DNA of 11,831 bases from UBA12465 sp964408785 (lineage in GTDB: Bacteria; Patescibacteriota; Patescibacteriia; Patescibacteriales; UBA12465): contig CAYPAS010000022.1 in assembly GCA_964408785.1 (NCBI GenBank), positions 1-11,831 of the forward strand, in the 5' to 3' direction. Position numbers and translations under genes: made by a program. This document shows, piece after piece, positions 7,255 to 11,831 of this stretch (position 1 is its first letter; each line of letters opens with the position of its first letter). The notes below the pieces were generated by a model. The model saw only the letters and a program-made list of their open reading frames with translations. It had not been told where the DNA came from and made no database searches.

Positions 7255-7683
7255 TTATTTAATTTTTTTTAAACAATCTTTGCAAACACCTTCTATCGAC
7301 AGGCTGGCGTTCAAGACTTTTCCAAATTTTTTTAAGATTTTAGAATCAAATTTTTTTAAGATATCGTTGTCAAAATCAAAAACTCGGCCGCATTTGAGGC
7401 AGAAAAAATGGTGATGATCTTTAGTCACTGAATCATAGCGCTTGGCTTTACCTCGGCCGCTTATTTCTTTGATTAAACCTTTTTGGGAAAAAGACGCCAT
7501 GGTCCGATTAACTGTATCAAATGATAGGGAGGGGTTGGCGGGTTTTAGTTCCTGGTAAACATCAGTAGCACTTGGGTGTTGGCGATTTCCTGTCAAGAAA
7601 GTATATATAATCTGCCTTTGCGGCGTTAGTTTCATGGCATTTTTTCGGAAAAAGTCTTGATTGTCGATTTGTTGTTTGTTCAT
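7255..7683 (-). CDS. perR: Fur-family peroxide-sensing repressor, PerR type
   Basis: This is a metal-dependent repressor of 142 aa. The N-terminal winged helix (about 10-85) contains LTPQRQ (19-24), HPSATDVY (36-43) and the recognition-helix region FDTVNRTM (55-62). The C-terminal dimer and metal domain has zinc ligands C95/C98 and C134/C137. Aligned by eye with Bacillus subtilis PerR, all five ligands of the sensing site are present: H36, D84, H90, H92 and D103 (PerR H37, D85, H91, H93, D104). Aspartate at the last site favours PerR over Fur. Oddly, the usual TVYR of the recognition helix reads TVNR. The gene is first in an operon with a peroxiredoxin and has an inverted repeat over its own -35 box. 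TATAAT lies 7 bp before the ATG and there is no Shine-Dalgarno sequence, so the message is probably leaderless. Confidence 0.88.
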   Translation of the reverse strand: MNKQQIDNQDFFRKNAMKLTPQRQIIYTFLTGNRQHPSATDVYQELKPANPSLSFDTVNRTMASFSQKGLIKEISGRGKAKRYDSVTKDHHHFFCLKCGRVFDFDNDILKKFDSKILKKFGKVLNASLSIEGVCKDCLKKIK

Positions 7684-7690
7684 AATAATT

Positions 7691-7719
7691 ATTATATAGG
7701 AATAATTACTATTTGTAAA
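7691..7719 (-). promoter_or_regulatory. perR-peroxiredoxin operon promoter, leaderless
   Basis: Read on the minus strand, TTTACA (7719-7714; 5 of 6 to consensus) is followed by exactly 17 bp and a perfect TATAAT (7696-7691). The predicted start is about 7684, immediately next to the perR ATG at 7683. A 14-bp perfect palindrome, ATAATAATTATTAT (7682-7695), overlaps the -10 box and the start codon and could be a second regulator contact or just AT-rich DNA. Confidence 0.75.
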
Positions 7720-7723
7720 TAGT
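7708..7723. promoter_or_regulatory. Candidate PerR operator (inverted repeat over the perR -35 box)
   Basis: ACTATTT-GT-AAATAGT is a perfect 7-2-7 inverted repeat that covers the -35 box of the perR promoter. Known Per and Fur boxes are AT-rich 7-1-7 inverted repeats, so size, composition and place fit autorepression by PerR. The extra spacer base and different half-site are unlike the B. subtilis Per box. This is an inference from position. Confidence 0.55.
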
Positions 7724-7728
7724 TATTT

Positions 7729-7751
7729 AAAAACAGGCATAAAGCCTGTTT
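7729..7751 (-). terminator. Intrinsic terminator of the 83-aa gene
   Basis: AAACAGGC (7731-7738) pairs with GCCTGTTT (7744-7751) around a 5-nt loop. On the minus strand the stem is followed by a T-rich run. The stop codon of the 83-aa gene is embedded in the stem, and the element insulates that gene from the perR promoter just beyond. Confidence 0.8.
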
Positions 7752-8001
7752 AATTTATCGCGATAATCACTGTTTCTTGGTTAATTTTTATTTCTCCAAG
7801 TCTCGTTAGTTTTTTTTGTAATTTTTGTCCATTTTTTATCAGGCAGATTTTTTTATTATTTTCTTCTGCCGATTCTTCGTCAAAAATTATTATCAGATTA
7901 TCGCTTTTTTCAGTGAAGCCGATTTTTTTATATTTTTTCGGACAAGAAACATTGAAAACAGCAGGGTAATTTTGGGGTATTTTGAGTTCAATTTTTTTCA
8001 C
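7750..8001 (-). CDS. Unrecognised small protein, 83 aa
   Basis: I do not recognise a family. The product is a small, lysine-rich soluble protein with no signal peptide or membrane segment. Alternating hydrophobic and charged residues (KKIELKIP at the start, NLIIIFDEE at 35-43, EIKINQETVIIAIN at the end) suggest a mostly beta fold. Two cysteines are present, in SCPKK (20) and KICL (53). It looks real because expression signals frame it. A GTG start at 8001 has the Shine-Dalgarno AAGGAG 7 nt upstream, a promoter lies 29 bp upstream of the GTG, and a terminator overlaps its stop. The next ATG would lose the Shine-Dalgarno spacing. It lies between PerR and the 98-aa gene but is separated from both by terminators, so neighbours do not point to a function. 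Confidence 0.75.
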   Translation of the reverse strand: MKKIELKIPQNYPAVFNVSCPKKYKKIGFTEKSDNLIIIFDEESAEENNKKICLIKNGQKLQKKLTRLGEIKINQETVIIAIN

Positions 8002-8008
8002 TATTTTT

Positions 8009-8014
8009 CTCCTT
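8009..8014 (-). promoter_or_regulatory. Shine-Dalgarno site deciding the GTG start of the 83-aa gene
   Basis: AAGGAG on the minus strand lies 7 nt before the GTG at 8001. It stands out because most genes in this window have no such site. Confidence 0.75.
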
Positions 8015-8029
8015 TTAATGTACCGCTAC

Positions 8030-8057
8030 ACTATAACAAATATTAAATATATTACAA
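8030..8057 (-). promoter_or_regulatory. Candidate promoter of the 83-aa gene
   Basis: On the minus strand, TTGTAA (8057-8052) is followed by 16 bp and TATAGT (8035-8030). It sits between the terminator of the 98-aa gene and the Shine-Dalgarno site, giving a leader of roughly 20 nt. The match is moderate. Confidence 0.5.
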
Positions 8058-8060
8058 AAT

Positions 8061-8083
8061 AAAAGCCGCTAGTTGCGGCTTTT
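8061..8083 (-). terminator. Intrinsic terminator of the 98-aa gene
   Basis: AAAAGCCGC and GCGGCTTTT pair perfectly (9 bp) around a 5-nt loop, starting one base past the TGA stop of the 98-aa gene. A T-rich run follows on the minus strand. Confidence 0.88.
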
Positions 8084-8084
8084 C

Positions 8085-8381
8085 TCAAAAAAATTTTTTT
8101 ATACTGTCTTTTGGTATTTTTACGCTTGCAAAAGCGTTTAATACCCCGGTTTTATTCTCAGAAGAGCAGCAAGACCTTATTAGGTCTTCTGAAGTTTTAA
8201 AGTATCTAGTCACTCGGACGCCCTCATTTTTTAAGGCATCTTGGATATGACCGAAACACATTATTGTTTCTTCGTTTTCTGGTCCGCTATGAATAAACAC
8301 ATTTGAGAAATTTTTTGTTATACGTCCTTTGCATATTGGGCATATCAAAAAATCAACGTCGACAGTATTGCTTTTCTTCAT
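8085..8381 (-). CDS. Unrecognised small cysteine-rich protein, 98 aa
   Basis: I do not recognise a family. The start is set at the ATG at 8381, not the in-frame ATG at 8441. The latter overlaps the -35 box, whereas GGAG lies 5 nt before 8381 and the predicted transcript starts near 8406. The 98-aa product has no signal peptide or membrane segment. It opens with a zinc-knuckle-like CPIC (14-17) followed by KGR, then C42 and H45 (MCFGH) and a CC pair (71-72). A single structural zinc site is possible but not proven, since no clean second CxxC is seen. Its promoter shares its -35 region with that of the divergent DUF4342 gene, so the two may be co-regulated. It ends in TGA directly before a terminator, which also argues that TGA is a stop here. 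Confidence 0.75.
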   Translation of the reverse strand: MKKSNTVDVDFLICPICKGRITKNFSNVFIHSGPENEETIMCFGHIQDALKNEGVRVTRYFKTSEDLIRSCCSSENKTGVLNAFASVKIPKDSIKKFF

Positions 8382-8386
8382 TTTTT

Positions 8387-8392
8387 CTCCGG
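8387..8392 (-). promoter_or_regulatory. Shine-Dalgarno site deciding the start of the 98-aa gene
   Basis: CCGGAG on the minus strand (core GGAG 8390-8387) lies 5 nt before the ATG at 8381 and just downstream of the predicted transcription start. It rules in that start over the one 20 codons upstream. Confidence 0.75.
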
Positions 8393-8412
8393 ATTTTTTA
8401 AATGACACTGCT

Positions 8413-8441
8413 ATATTAGGTATTATTAGATATTTTGTCAA
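8413..8441 (-). promoter_or_regulatory. Promoter of the 98-aa gene
   Basis: A perfect TTGACA (8441-8436), a 17-bp spacer and TAATAT (8418-8413) on the minus strand, identical in layout to the tRNA promoter. The predicted start is about 8406. Its -35 box is the reverse complement of that used by the divergent DUF4342 promoter. Confidence 0.8.
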
Positions 8442-8449
8442 TATTTTGT
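8430..8449. repeat. 9-bp direct repeat, 11-bp period, over the shared -35 region
   Basis: ATATTTTGT occurs at 8430-8438 and again at 8441-8449, separated by CA. The centres are 11 bp apart, one helical turn, and the pair straddles the -35 boxes of both divergent promoters. This placement suits a regulator binding one face of the DNA, but the A+T-rich background makes chance possible. Confidence 0.6.
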
Positions 8450-8463
8450 TTTAGTGCTATAAT
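8435..8463 (+). promoter_or_regulatory. Promoter of the DUF4342 gene, with extended -10
   Basis: TTGTCA (8435-8440; 5 of 6), a 17-bp spacer and a perfect TATAAT (8458-8463) preceded by TGC form a near-consensus promoter with an extended -10. The predicted start is about 8470, leaving a 20-nt leader without a Shine-Dalgarno sequence. Confidence 0.85.
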
Positions 8464-8489
8464 TCAAACAAATATTTAATAATAAAATT

Positions 8490-8747
8490 ATGAACAAGAG
8501 ATCAGAAGCCGCAAAAGAGCAGTTTAAAGTTTACGGCAACGAAGTTTTACAAAAAGTAAAAGAACTTATCAAGGAGGGTAATGTCCAGCGCATTATCATC
8601 AAGAACGAAAAAGGCAAGGTGATGATGGAAATCCCGGTTACCTTTGCCGTTGTCGGTACGGTTTTTGCTCCAGTTTTAGCCGCTGTCGGCGCGTTAGCCG
8701 CTCTGCTTAACAAGTGCACTATCGAAGTCGAAAGAAAGAAGAAATAA
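8490..8747 (+). CDS. DUF4342 small membrane protein
   Basis: The 85-aa product matches my knowledge of the DUF4342 family, whose molecular role is unknown. The family pattern is clear: an amphipathic N-terminal helix (about 5-30, FKVYGNEVLQKVKELIKEG), a short beta hairpin VQRIIIKNEKGKVMMEIPV (32-50), one hydrophobic helix (51-74, rich in Ala, Val and Gly) and a charged end CTIEVERKKK. The arrangement suggests a small single-pass membrane protein with a cytoplasmic helix and hairpin. It has its own near-consensus promoter and its own terminator, so it is a single-gene unit, probably well expressed. The ATG at 8490 is the only start that keeps the N-terminal helix; no Shine-Dalgarno sequence precedes it. 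It is divergent from the 98-aa gene. Confidence 0.88.
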   Translation: MNKRSEAAKEQFKVYGNEVLQKVKELIKEGNVQRIIIKNEKGKVMMEIPVTFAVVGTVFAPVLAAVGALAALLNKCTIEVERKKK

Positions 8748-8765
8748 AATAATATTTACGGTTTC

Positions 8766-8791
8766 AAAAAACGCCCTTACGGGCGTTTTTT
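8766..8791. terminator. Two-way intrinsic terminator between the DUF4342 and hexose-phosphate mutase genes
   Basis: AAAAAACGCCC and GGGCGTTTTTT pair perfectly around a 4-nt TTAC loop. The A and T tracts serve both strands. The stop codon of the minus-strand mutase gene (TAG) begins directly at its edge. Confidence 0.93.
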
Positions 8792-10150
8792 CTATTCTCC
8801 TTTTATCAGCCTGATTATTTCCGCGGTTTTTTCTTTTTGTTTTTCTTGGCTAATCGCTTCTAGGTTTAAGCGCAATTTAGCTTCGGTATTGGAGGCTCTG
8901 ACGTTAAACCAGAAATCAGGATATTCAACGCTTAAACCGTCTAGTCGGCTTATTTTTCCATCGTTATATTTTTCGGCTAATGATTTTAGAGCCGCTTCCT
9001 TGTCGGCAATTTCCAGGTTTATTTCTCCGGAATGAAAGTATTTTTTATAAGCTTCGATATATTCCGATATTTTTTTATTTTCTTTAGCAAAAGAGTTGAT
9101 CAGTCTAGAAATCATTACAGCCGGATATTCAAAACAGCCAGCTGGTCCCTGCCAGTAGAAGTGTCCGGAAGATTCGCCGGCAAAATAAATATTTTCTGAA
9201 ATCATCTGTTCTTTGATAAGCGAGTGGCCAACTTTAGTCATAACGGCTTGTCCACCATTTTCTTTTATCAAATCAACACTGATTTTTCCTGGACGGACAT
9301 CATAGCCGATTTTGGCGCCCGGTTTATCTTTTAAGAATTCTCGCGCCAATAAGCCGCGGATTATGGCTGCTTCTATGGTTTGTCCCTTTTCATCAACAAA
9401 GAATATCCGGTCGCCGTCGCCGTCGGTGGCGATACCTAGGTCGGCTTTTTCAGCGATAACCGCCGCTTGCAGTTGTTTAAGATTTTCTTCTTTTAATGGA
9501 TCAGCTTCATGTGCCGGAAAACGGCCGTCAAGCTCCTGATTAATGGCAACGAATTCAAGATTCATTTTTTCAAGCAGGGGATATACATATGCCGCTCCCA
9601 TGCCGTTAGCGGTATCGACTACTATTTTTAGTTTTTTTTCTAAAGAGCCGACATGAGAAAGGGCTAGGCTTATTTCCGGGTCAACGCTCCATGGCTGGCT
9701 AATTATTTTGCCGCTATTTGGGGTGTCTGTTTTTTCAGCAATTATTTTTTGCAATTCCTTTAAGCCGTTTTCGCCGCTTATTGGTTTGGAATTTTTTCTT
9801 ACCAATTTAAAGCCATTCCATTCTCCTGGGTTGTGCGAAGCGGAAATCATTAATCCGCCGTCATAAGAATCTTGGCCGACAGCAAAATAAAGAGAAGGAG
9901 TGGAAATGATTCCTAAATCATAAGCCACGGCGCCGCCAGCCGCTAAACCGGCGAGCAGGCGCTTTTTGATTGCCGGAGAAGACAAACGCATATCACTGCC
10001 AACGGCAATTTTAAAAATTTCTTCTTTCTTTCCTTCTGATTGGCAAAGTTTCACGAAAGCCAAGCCTAATTCATAAGCGAATTCTTCATTAAAGTCTTTT
10101 CCAAAAATTCCTCTTATGTCGTAAGCTTTAAAGATTGCGGGATTGAACAT
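8792..10150 (-). CDS. Phosphomannomutase/phosphoglucomutase (alpha-D-phosphohexomutase)
   Basis: The enzyme interconverts hexose 6-phosphate and 1-phosphate through a phosphoserine, supplying mannose-1-P or glucose-1-P for nucleotide sugars and surface glycans. All four active-site loops are visible. The phosphoserine loop is SASHNP (103-108, phosphorylated S105). The metal loop is DGDGDR (243-248). The sugar-specificity loop is GESSGH (325-330), of the type used by dual phosphomannomutase/phosphoglucomutase enzymes such as AlgC rather than by phosphoglucosamine mutase. The phosphate-binding loop is RASNTEAKLR (418-427). The length of 452 aa is typical and four domains are complete. The start MFNPAIFKAYDIRG matches the family N-terminus. 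The gene begins 23 bp inside the end of the upstream solenoid-membrane gene and has no Shine-Dalgarno sequence, so translation is probably coupled. Substrate preference is not decided by sequence alone. Confidence 0.93.
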   Translation of the reverse strand: MFNPAIFKAYDIRGIFGKDFNEEFAYELGLAFVKLCQSEGKKEEIFKIAVGSDMRLSSPAIKKRLLAGLAAGGAVAYDLGIISTPSLYFAVGQDSYDGGLMISASHNPGEWNGFKLVRKNSKPISGENGLKELQKIIAEKTDTPNSGKIISQPWSVDPEISLALSHVGSLEKKLKIVVDTANGMGAAYVYPLLEKMNLEFVAINQELDGRFPAHEADPLKEENLKQLQAAVIAEKADLGIATDGDGDRIFFVDEKGQTIEAAIIRGLLAREFLKDKPGAKIGYDVRPGKISVDLIKENGGQAVMTKVGHSLIKEQMISENIYFAGESSGHFYWQGPAGCFEYPAVMISRLINSFAKENKKISEYIEAYKKYFHSGEINLEIADKEAALKSLAEKYNDGKISRLDGLSVEYPDFWFNVRASNTEAKLRLNLEAISQEKQKEKTAEIIRLIKGE

Positions 10151-11267
10151 AAAGGTGGTTGATAATCGCTCCTAGACCGGTAAGAGTGACAAAAAGATAA
10201 AAGACGGGACCGAGTATCGGGAGGGAAAAGACGATATAAGATAATAATAATCCCGCGAAAAGCGGCCAGAATAAAGATTCTTCCGGTTTTTTTAATAGTT
10301 TAGAGATTAGCCAGCGGCCGATAAATAAAGCGCTTATTATTTTTCCTAAGTAGAAGAAAATCAAGAAAGCTCCGGCACCGATGAAGGCTAGCGGCAAAGA
10401 AACGACGAAAATTGCCAAGACGACGAAAACCGGCATGATAAGCAGAGCGGCGGCCAAACCGATTAATAATTTTTTCCAAGGATTATCATTTAATGAATCA
10501 GCAAGTTTGAGGGATAATTTTTTTCCAGGGAAAATCATGATTGAGCCGACGATTAAAGCGGCAATAAAGAAAAGTAATTTTTCTGTCAGCCAGCTTGGTA
10601 TTGCTTGCGGCGCCTGATCTTTCTTTTGGTGAATTTTTTCGCCAGCAATATTAGCGCCGTTATTAATAGAAGCTTCGTTTTCTGAGCGATATTCAAGATT
10701 GCCGTTTATAATCGCGCCGTTAGCTACGATTATTGGTGCCCCATCCTGATAATCAGAGTCTATTTGAACGTTCTTGCCGACTCGGCCAAAAAGTTGTAAT
10801 TTATTTATCCGACCCTTTAGACCACCCTCAATGGTGGCGCGGCTTTCGACGCTTTCTCCCAAAATATAAGCATCCCAGCCAATATTAGCGTCGTTGGTTA
10901 AAATAATATTTTGGCCGATGACGTTTAGATTTCTGGCAACCTTAGAACTGATAGCTACTGATTCGCCAGCGACGCGGATATTGCCGCCAACTTCGCCACT
11001 GATAGAAATATCTTGCGAAAGAGCGATGATGTCGCCTTCAACCTGGCCATTGACTACTAGATTTTTACTCATGACTATCAGGTCGCCGCTAATCGTTCCC
11101 TCAATGTTGACGTTGTCAGAGACGGCGTATAAATTACCGTCAACTATTTCTTCTCGGCTAACATGGACGGAATTGCTGTCAGAAATTGAAGAAGCGGCTG
11201 ACAAGGGGAAGACGGGAATTAGCAGCATAACCGCTAACAATCCCAGTTTGGAGAAAAACTTTTTCAT
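10128..11267 (-). CDS. Exported bactofilin-like beta-solenoid protein with C-terminal membrane domain
   Basis: Residues 1-25 are a clear signal peptide (MKKFF, a hydrophobic core, then a likely cleavage at SAA-SS). Residues 44-164 form about seven rungs of 17-18 residues, each beginning GN, GD or a near match (44, 61, 78, 95, 112, 130, 148), rich in alternating Val/Ile. This is the hallmark of a polymer-forming bactofilin-like beta-helix; weaker rungs continue to about 208. A short linker leads to a membrane domain with four or five helices (about 230-246, 266-290, 292-318, 332-350, 352-370). Classical bactofilins are cytoplasmic and lack this architecture, so the solenoid here is predicted to be outside the membrane. 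The role is unknown; an envelope scaffold is an inference. It is first in an operon with the hexose-phosphate mutase and is divergent from elp3. It has no Shine-Dalgarno sequence. Confidence 0.85.
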   Translation of the reverse strand: MKKFFSKLGLLAVMLLIPVFPLSAASSISDSNSVHVSREEIVDGNLYAVSDNVNIEGTISGDLIVMSKNLVVNGQVEGDIIALSQDISISGEVGGNIRVAGESVAISSKVARNLNVIGQNIILTNDANIGWDAYILGESVESRATIEGGLKGRINKLQLFGRVGKNVQIDSDYQDGAPIIVANGAIINGNLEYRSENEASINNGANIAGEKIHQKKDQAPQAIPSWLTEKLLFFIAALIVGSIMIFPGKKLSLKLADSLNDNPWKKLLIGLAAALLIMPVFVVLAIFVVSLPLAFIGAGAFLIFFYLGKIISALFIGRWLISKLLKKPEESLFWPLFAGLLLSYIVFSLPILGPVFYLFVTLTGLGAIINHLYVQSRNL

Positions 11268-11325
11268 AATGATTGTCGTTAGATTGTAAAAAGTGTTATA
11301 TTATTAGAGATTTCTTTAGTTTAAT

Positions 11326-11331
11326 TATAGT
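11326..11331 (+). promoter_or_regulatory. Candidate elp3 -10 box
   Basis: TATAGT (5 of 6) lies 8 bp before the elp3 ATG, the same spacing as the TATAAT before dnaN. No convincing -35 box is seen. AAAAGG touches the ATG with no spacer, so it cannot work as a normal Shine-Dalgarno site, and a leaderless start is likely. Confidence 0.35.
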
Positions 11332-11339
11332 TTAAAAGG

Positions 11340-11831
11340 ATGCGAGAAGCAATAAAAAACATATTCTCTCAAGATTTAGAAGCGCTTAAAAGCCGCGAGG
11401 ATTTAGAAGTGCTTAAGCGCCGTTTGTGTAAAGAATATGGATTAAAATCGATAAGTAATTCGGAAATATTGGAAGAATATCGCCGCGAAAAGGCTTCTGG
11501 TCGTGAATTTCCCGCTAATTTTTTGGCTTTATTGCGTAAACGTTCTATTCGGACGATGTCGGGTATCGCTCCGGTAGCGGTTTTAACTAAGCCTTATCCC
11601 TGCCCGGGAAGCTGTGCTTATTGTCCGCACGAAAAAGAGGTTCCTGTTAGCTATCTGTCGAACGAGCCGGCGGTAATGCGCGCTATCCGCTGTTCTTACG
11701 ATCCTTATCGCCAGACGATTTCCCGTTTGCGTTCTTTGGAGGCTAACGGCCATCAACCGGAAAAGATTGAACTCATCGTTATCGGCGGCACTTGGAGCTA
11801 CCTGCCGACTAAATATAAATATTGGTTTATT
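11340..11831 (+). CDS. elp3: Elp3-type radical-SAM tRNA uridine-34 modification enzyme, 3'-truncated by the window edge
   Basis: The reading frame from the ATG at 11340 stays open to the last base, giving the first 164 aa of a protein usually over 450 aa. Elp3 uses a radical-SAM domain and an acetyltransferase domain to build a carboxymethyl-type group at position 5 of wobble uridine 34 in tRNA. Seen here are a basic N-terminal tRNA-binding region (1-70), the family motif RTMSGIAPVAVLTKPYPC (71-88), the iron-sulfur cluster cysteines C88-xxx-C92-xx-C95, SYLSNEPAVMRAIR (104-117), YDPYRQ (120-125), and IELIVIGGTWSYLP (143-156). The acetyltransferase half lies outside the window. The protein is of the archaeal/eukaryotic type that is also present in some bacteria. 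It is divergent from the solenoid-membrane gene. Confidence 0.95.
   Translation, partial: MREAIKNIFSQDLEALKSREDLEVLKRRLCKEYGLKSISNSEILEEYRREKASGREFPANFLALLRKRSIRTMSGIAPVAVLTKPYPCPGSCAYCPHEKEVPVSYLSNEPAVMRAIRCSYDPYRQTISRLRSLEANGHQPEKIELIVIGGTWSYLPTKYKYWFI

Noticed and set aside
8085..8087. Possible TGA recoding (code 25, as in Gracilibacteria and SR1)
   Set aside because: TGA occurs only as the end of the 98-aa gene, directly before a terminator. No conserved protein here contains an internal TGA, and glycines use normal codons.
8382..8441. In-frame ATG at 8441 as the start of the cysteine-rich gene
   Set aside because: It overlaps the -35 box of the gene's own promoter and lies upstream of the predicted transcription start. 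The ATG at 8381 has a Shine-Dalgarno site.
10894..11289. Plus-strand open frame opposite the solenoid-membrane gene
   Set aside because: It is a mirror of the repetitive solenoid coding sequence, with no start signals or recognisable product.
1..11831. CRISPR arrays, insertion sequences, prophage or toxin-antitoxin loci
   Set aside because: No regularly spaced repeats, terminal inverted repeats, transposase or integrase motifs were seen. The two small unknown genes are separate transcription units, unlike a toxin-antitoxin pair.

Overview
The window looks like chromosomal DNA from a bacterium of the Candidate Phyla Radiation / Patescibacteria, Parcubacteria-like. This is an inference from several things together: compact AT-rich DNA, single-copy housekeeping genes with very short spacers, many starts with no Shine-Dalgarno sequence, a DUF4342 protein, an archaeal/eukaryote-type Elp3, and an archaeal-type peroxiredoxin. 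The standard genetic code fits: ends are TAA, TAG and one TGA, and TGA is never read through in a conserved protein. No mobile element, CRISPR array or phage gene is visible.

Layout, left to right. (1) Bases 2-2510 (+): the 3' part of dnaA (domain I lies before the window), a 256-bp spacer that may hold part of the replication origin, then dnaN, closed by a strong hairpin terminator. (2) Bases 2577-6258: a class A penicillin-binding protein (-) with two Ig-like-looking C-terminal repeats, divergent from a SpoU/TrmH-type RNA methyltransferase (+). (3) Bases 6263-6512 (+): a consensus promoter, tRNA-Arg(TCT), tRNA-His(GTG) and a two-way terminator. (4) Bases 6525-7723 (-): a perR-peroxiredoxin operon. 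Its promoter overlaps an inverted repeat suited to PerR autoregulation, and its message appears leaderless. (5) Bases 7729-8791: three small genes. Two are unrecognised proteins of 83 and 98 aa (-), each with its own promoter, Shine-Dalgarno sequence and terminator. The third is a DUF4342 membrane protein (+) whose promoter shares its -35 box with the divergent 98-aa gene. (6) Bases 8792-11267 (-): a secreted/membrane bactofilin-like beta-solenoid protein whose 3' end overlaps a phosphomannomutase/phosphoglucomutase gene by 23 bp. (7) Bases 11340-11831 (+): the 5' part of elp3, which runs off the window.

Together these cover replication initiation (dnaA, dnaN), cell wall and envelope (PBP, solenoid protein, hexose-phosphate mutase), peroxide defence (PerR, Prx), and translation (RNA methyltransferase, two tRNAs, Elp3). 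The genes are ordinary housekeeping types. The most distinctive content is regulatory: overlapping divergent promoters with an 11-bp-phased direct repeat, a PerR-type operator inside a leaderless promoter, and compact terminators at nearly every gene boundary. The least explained genes are the two small unrecognised proteins and the solenoid-membrane protein. No non-coding stretch exceeds 300 bases.
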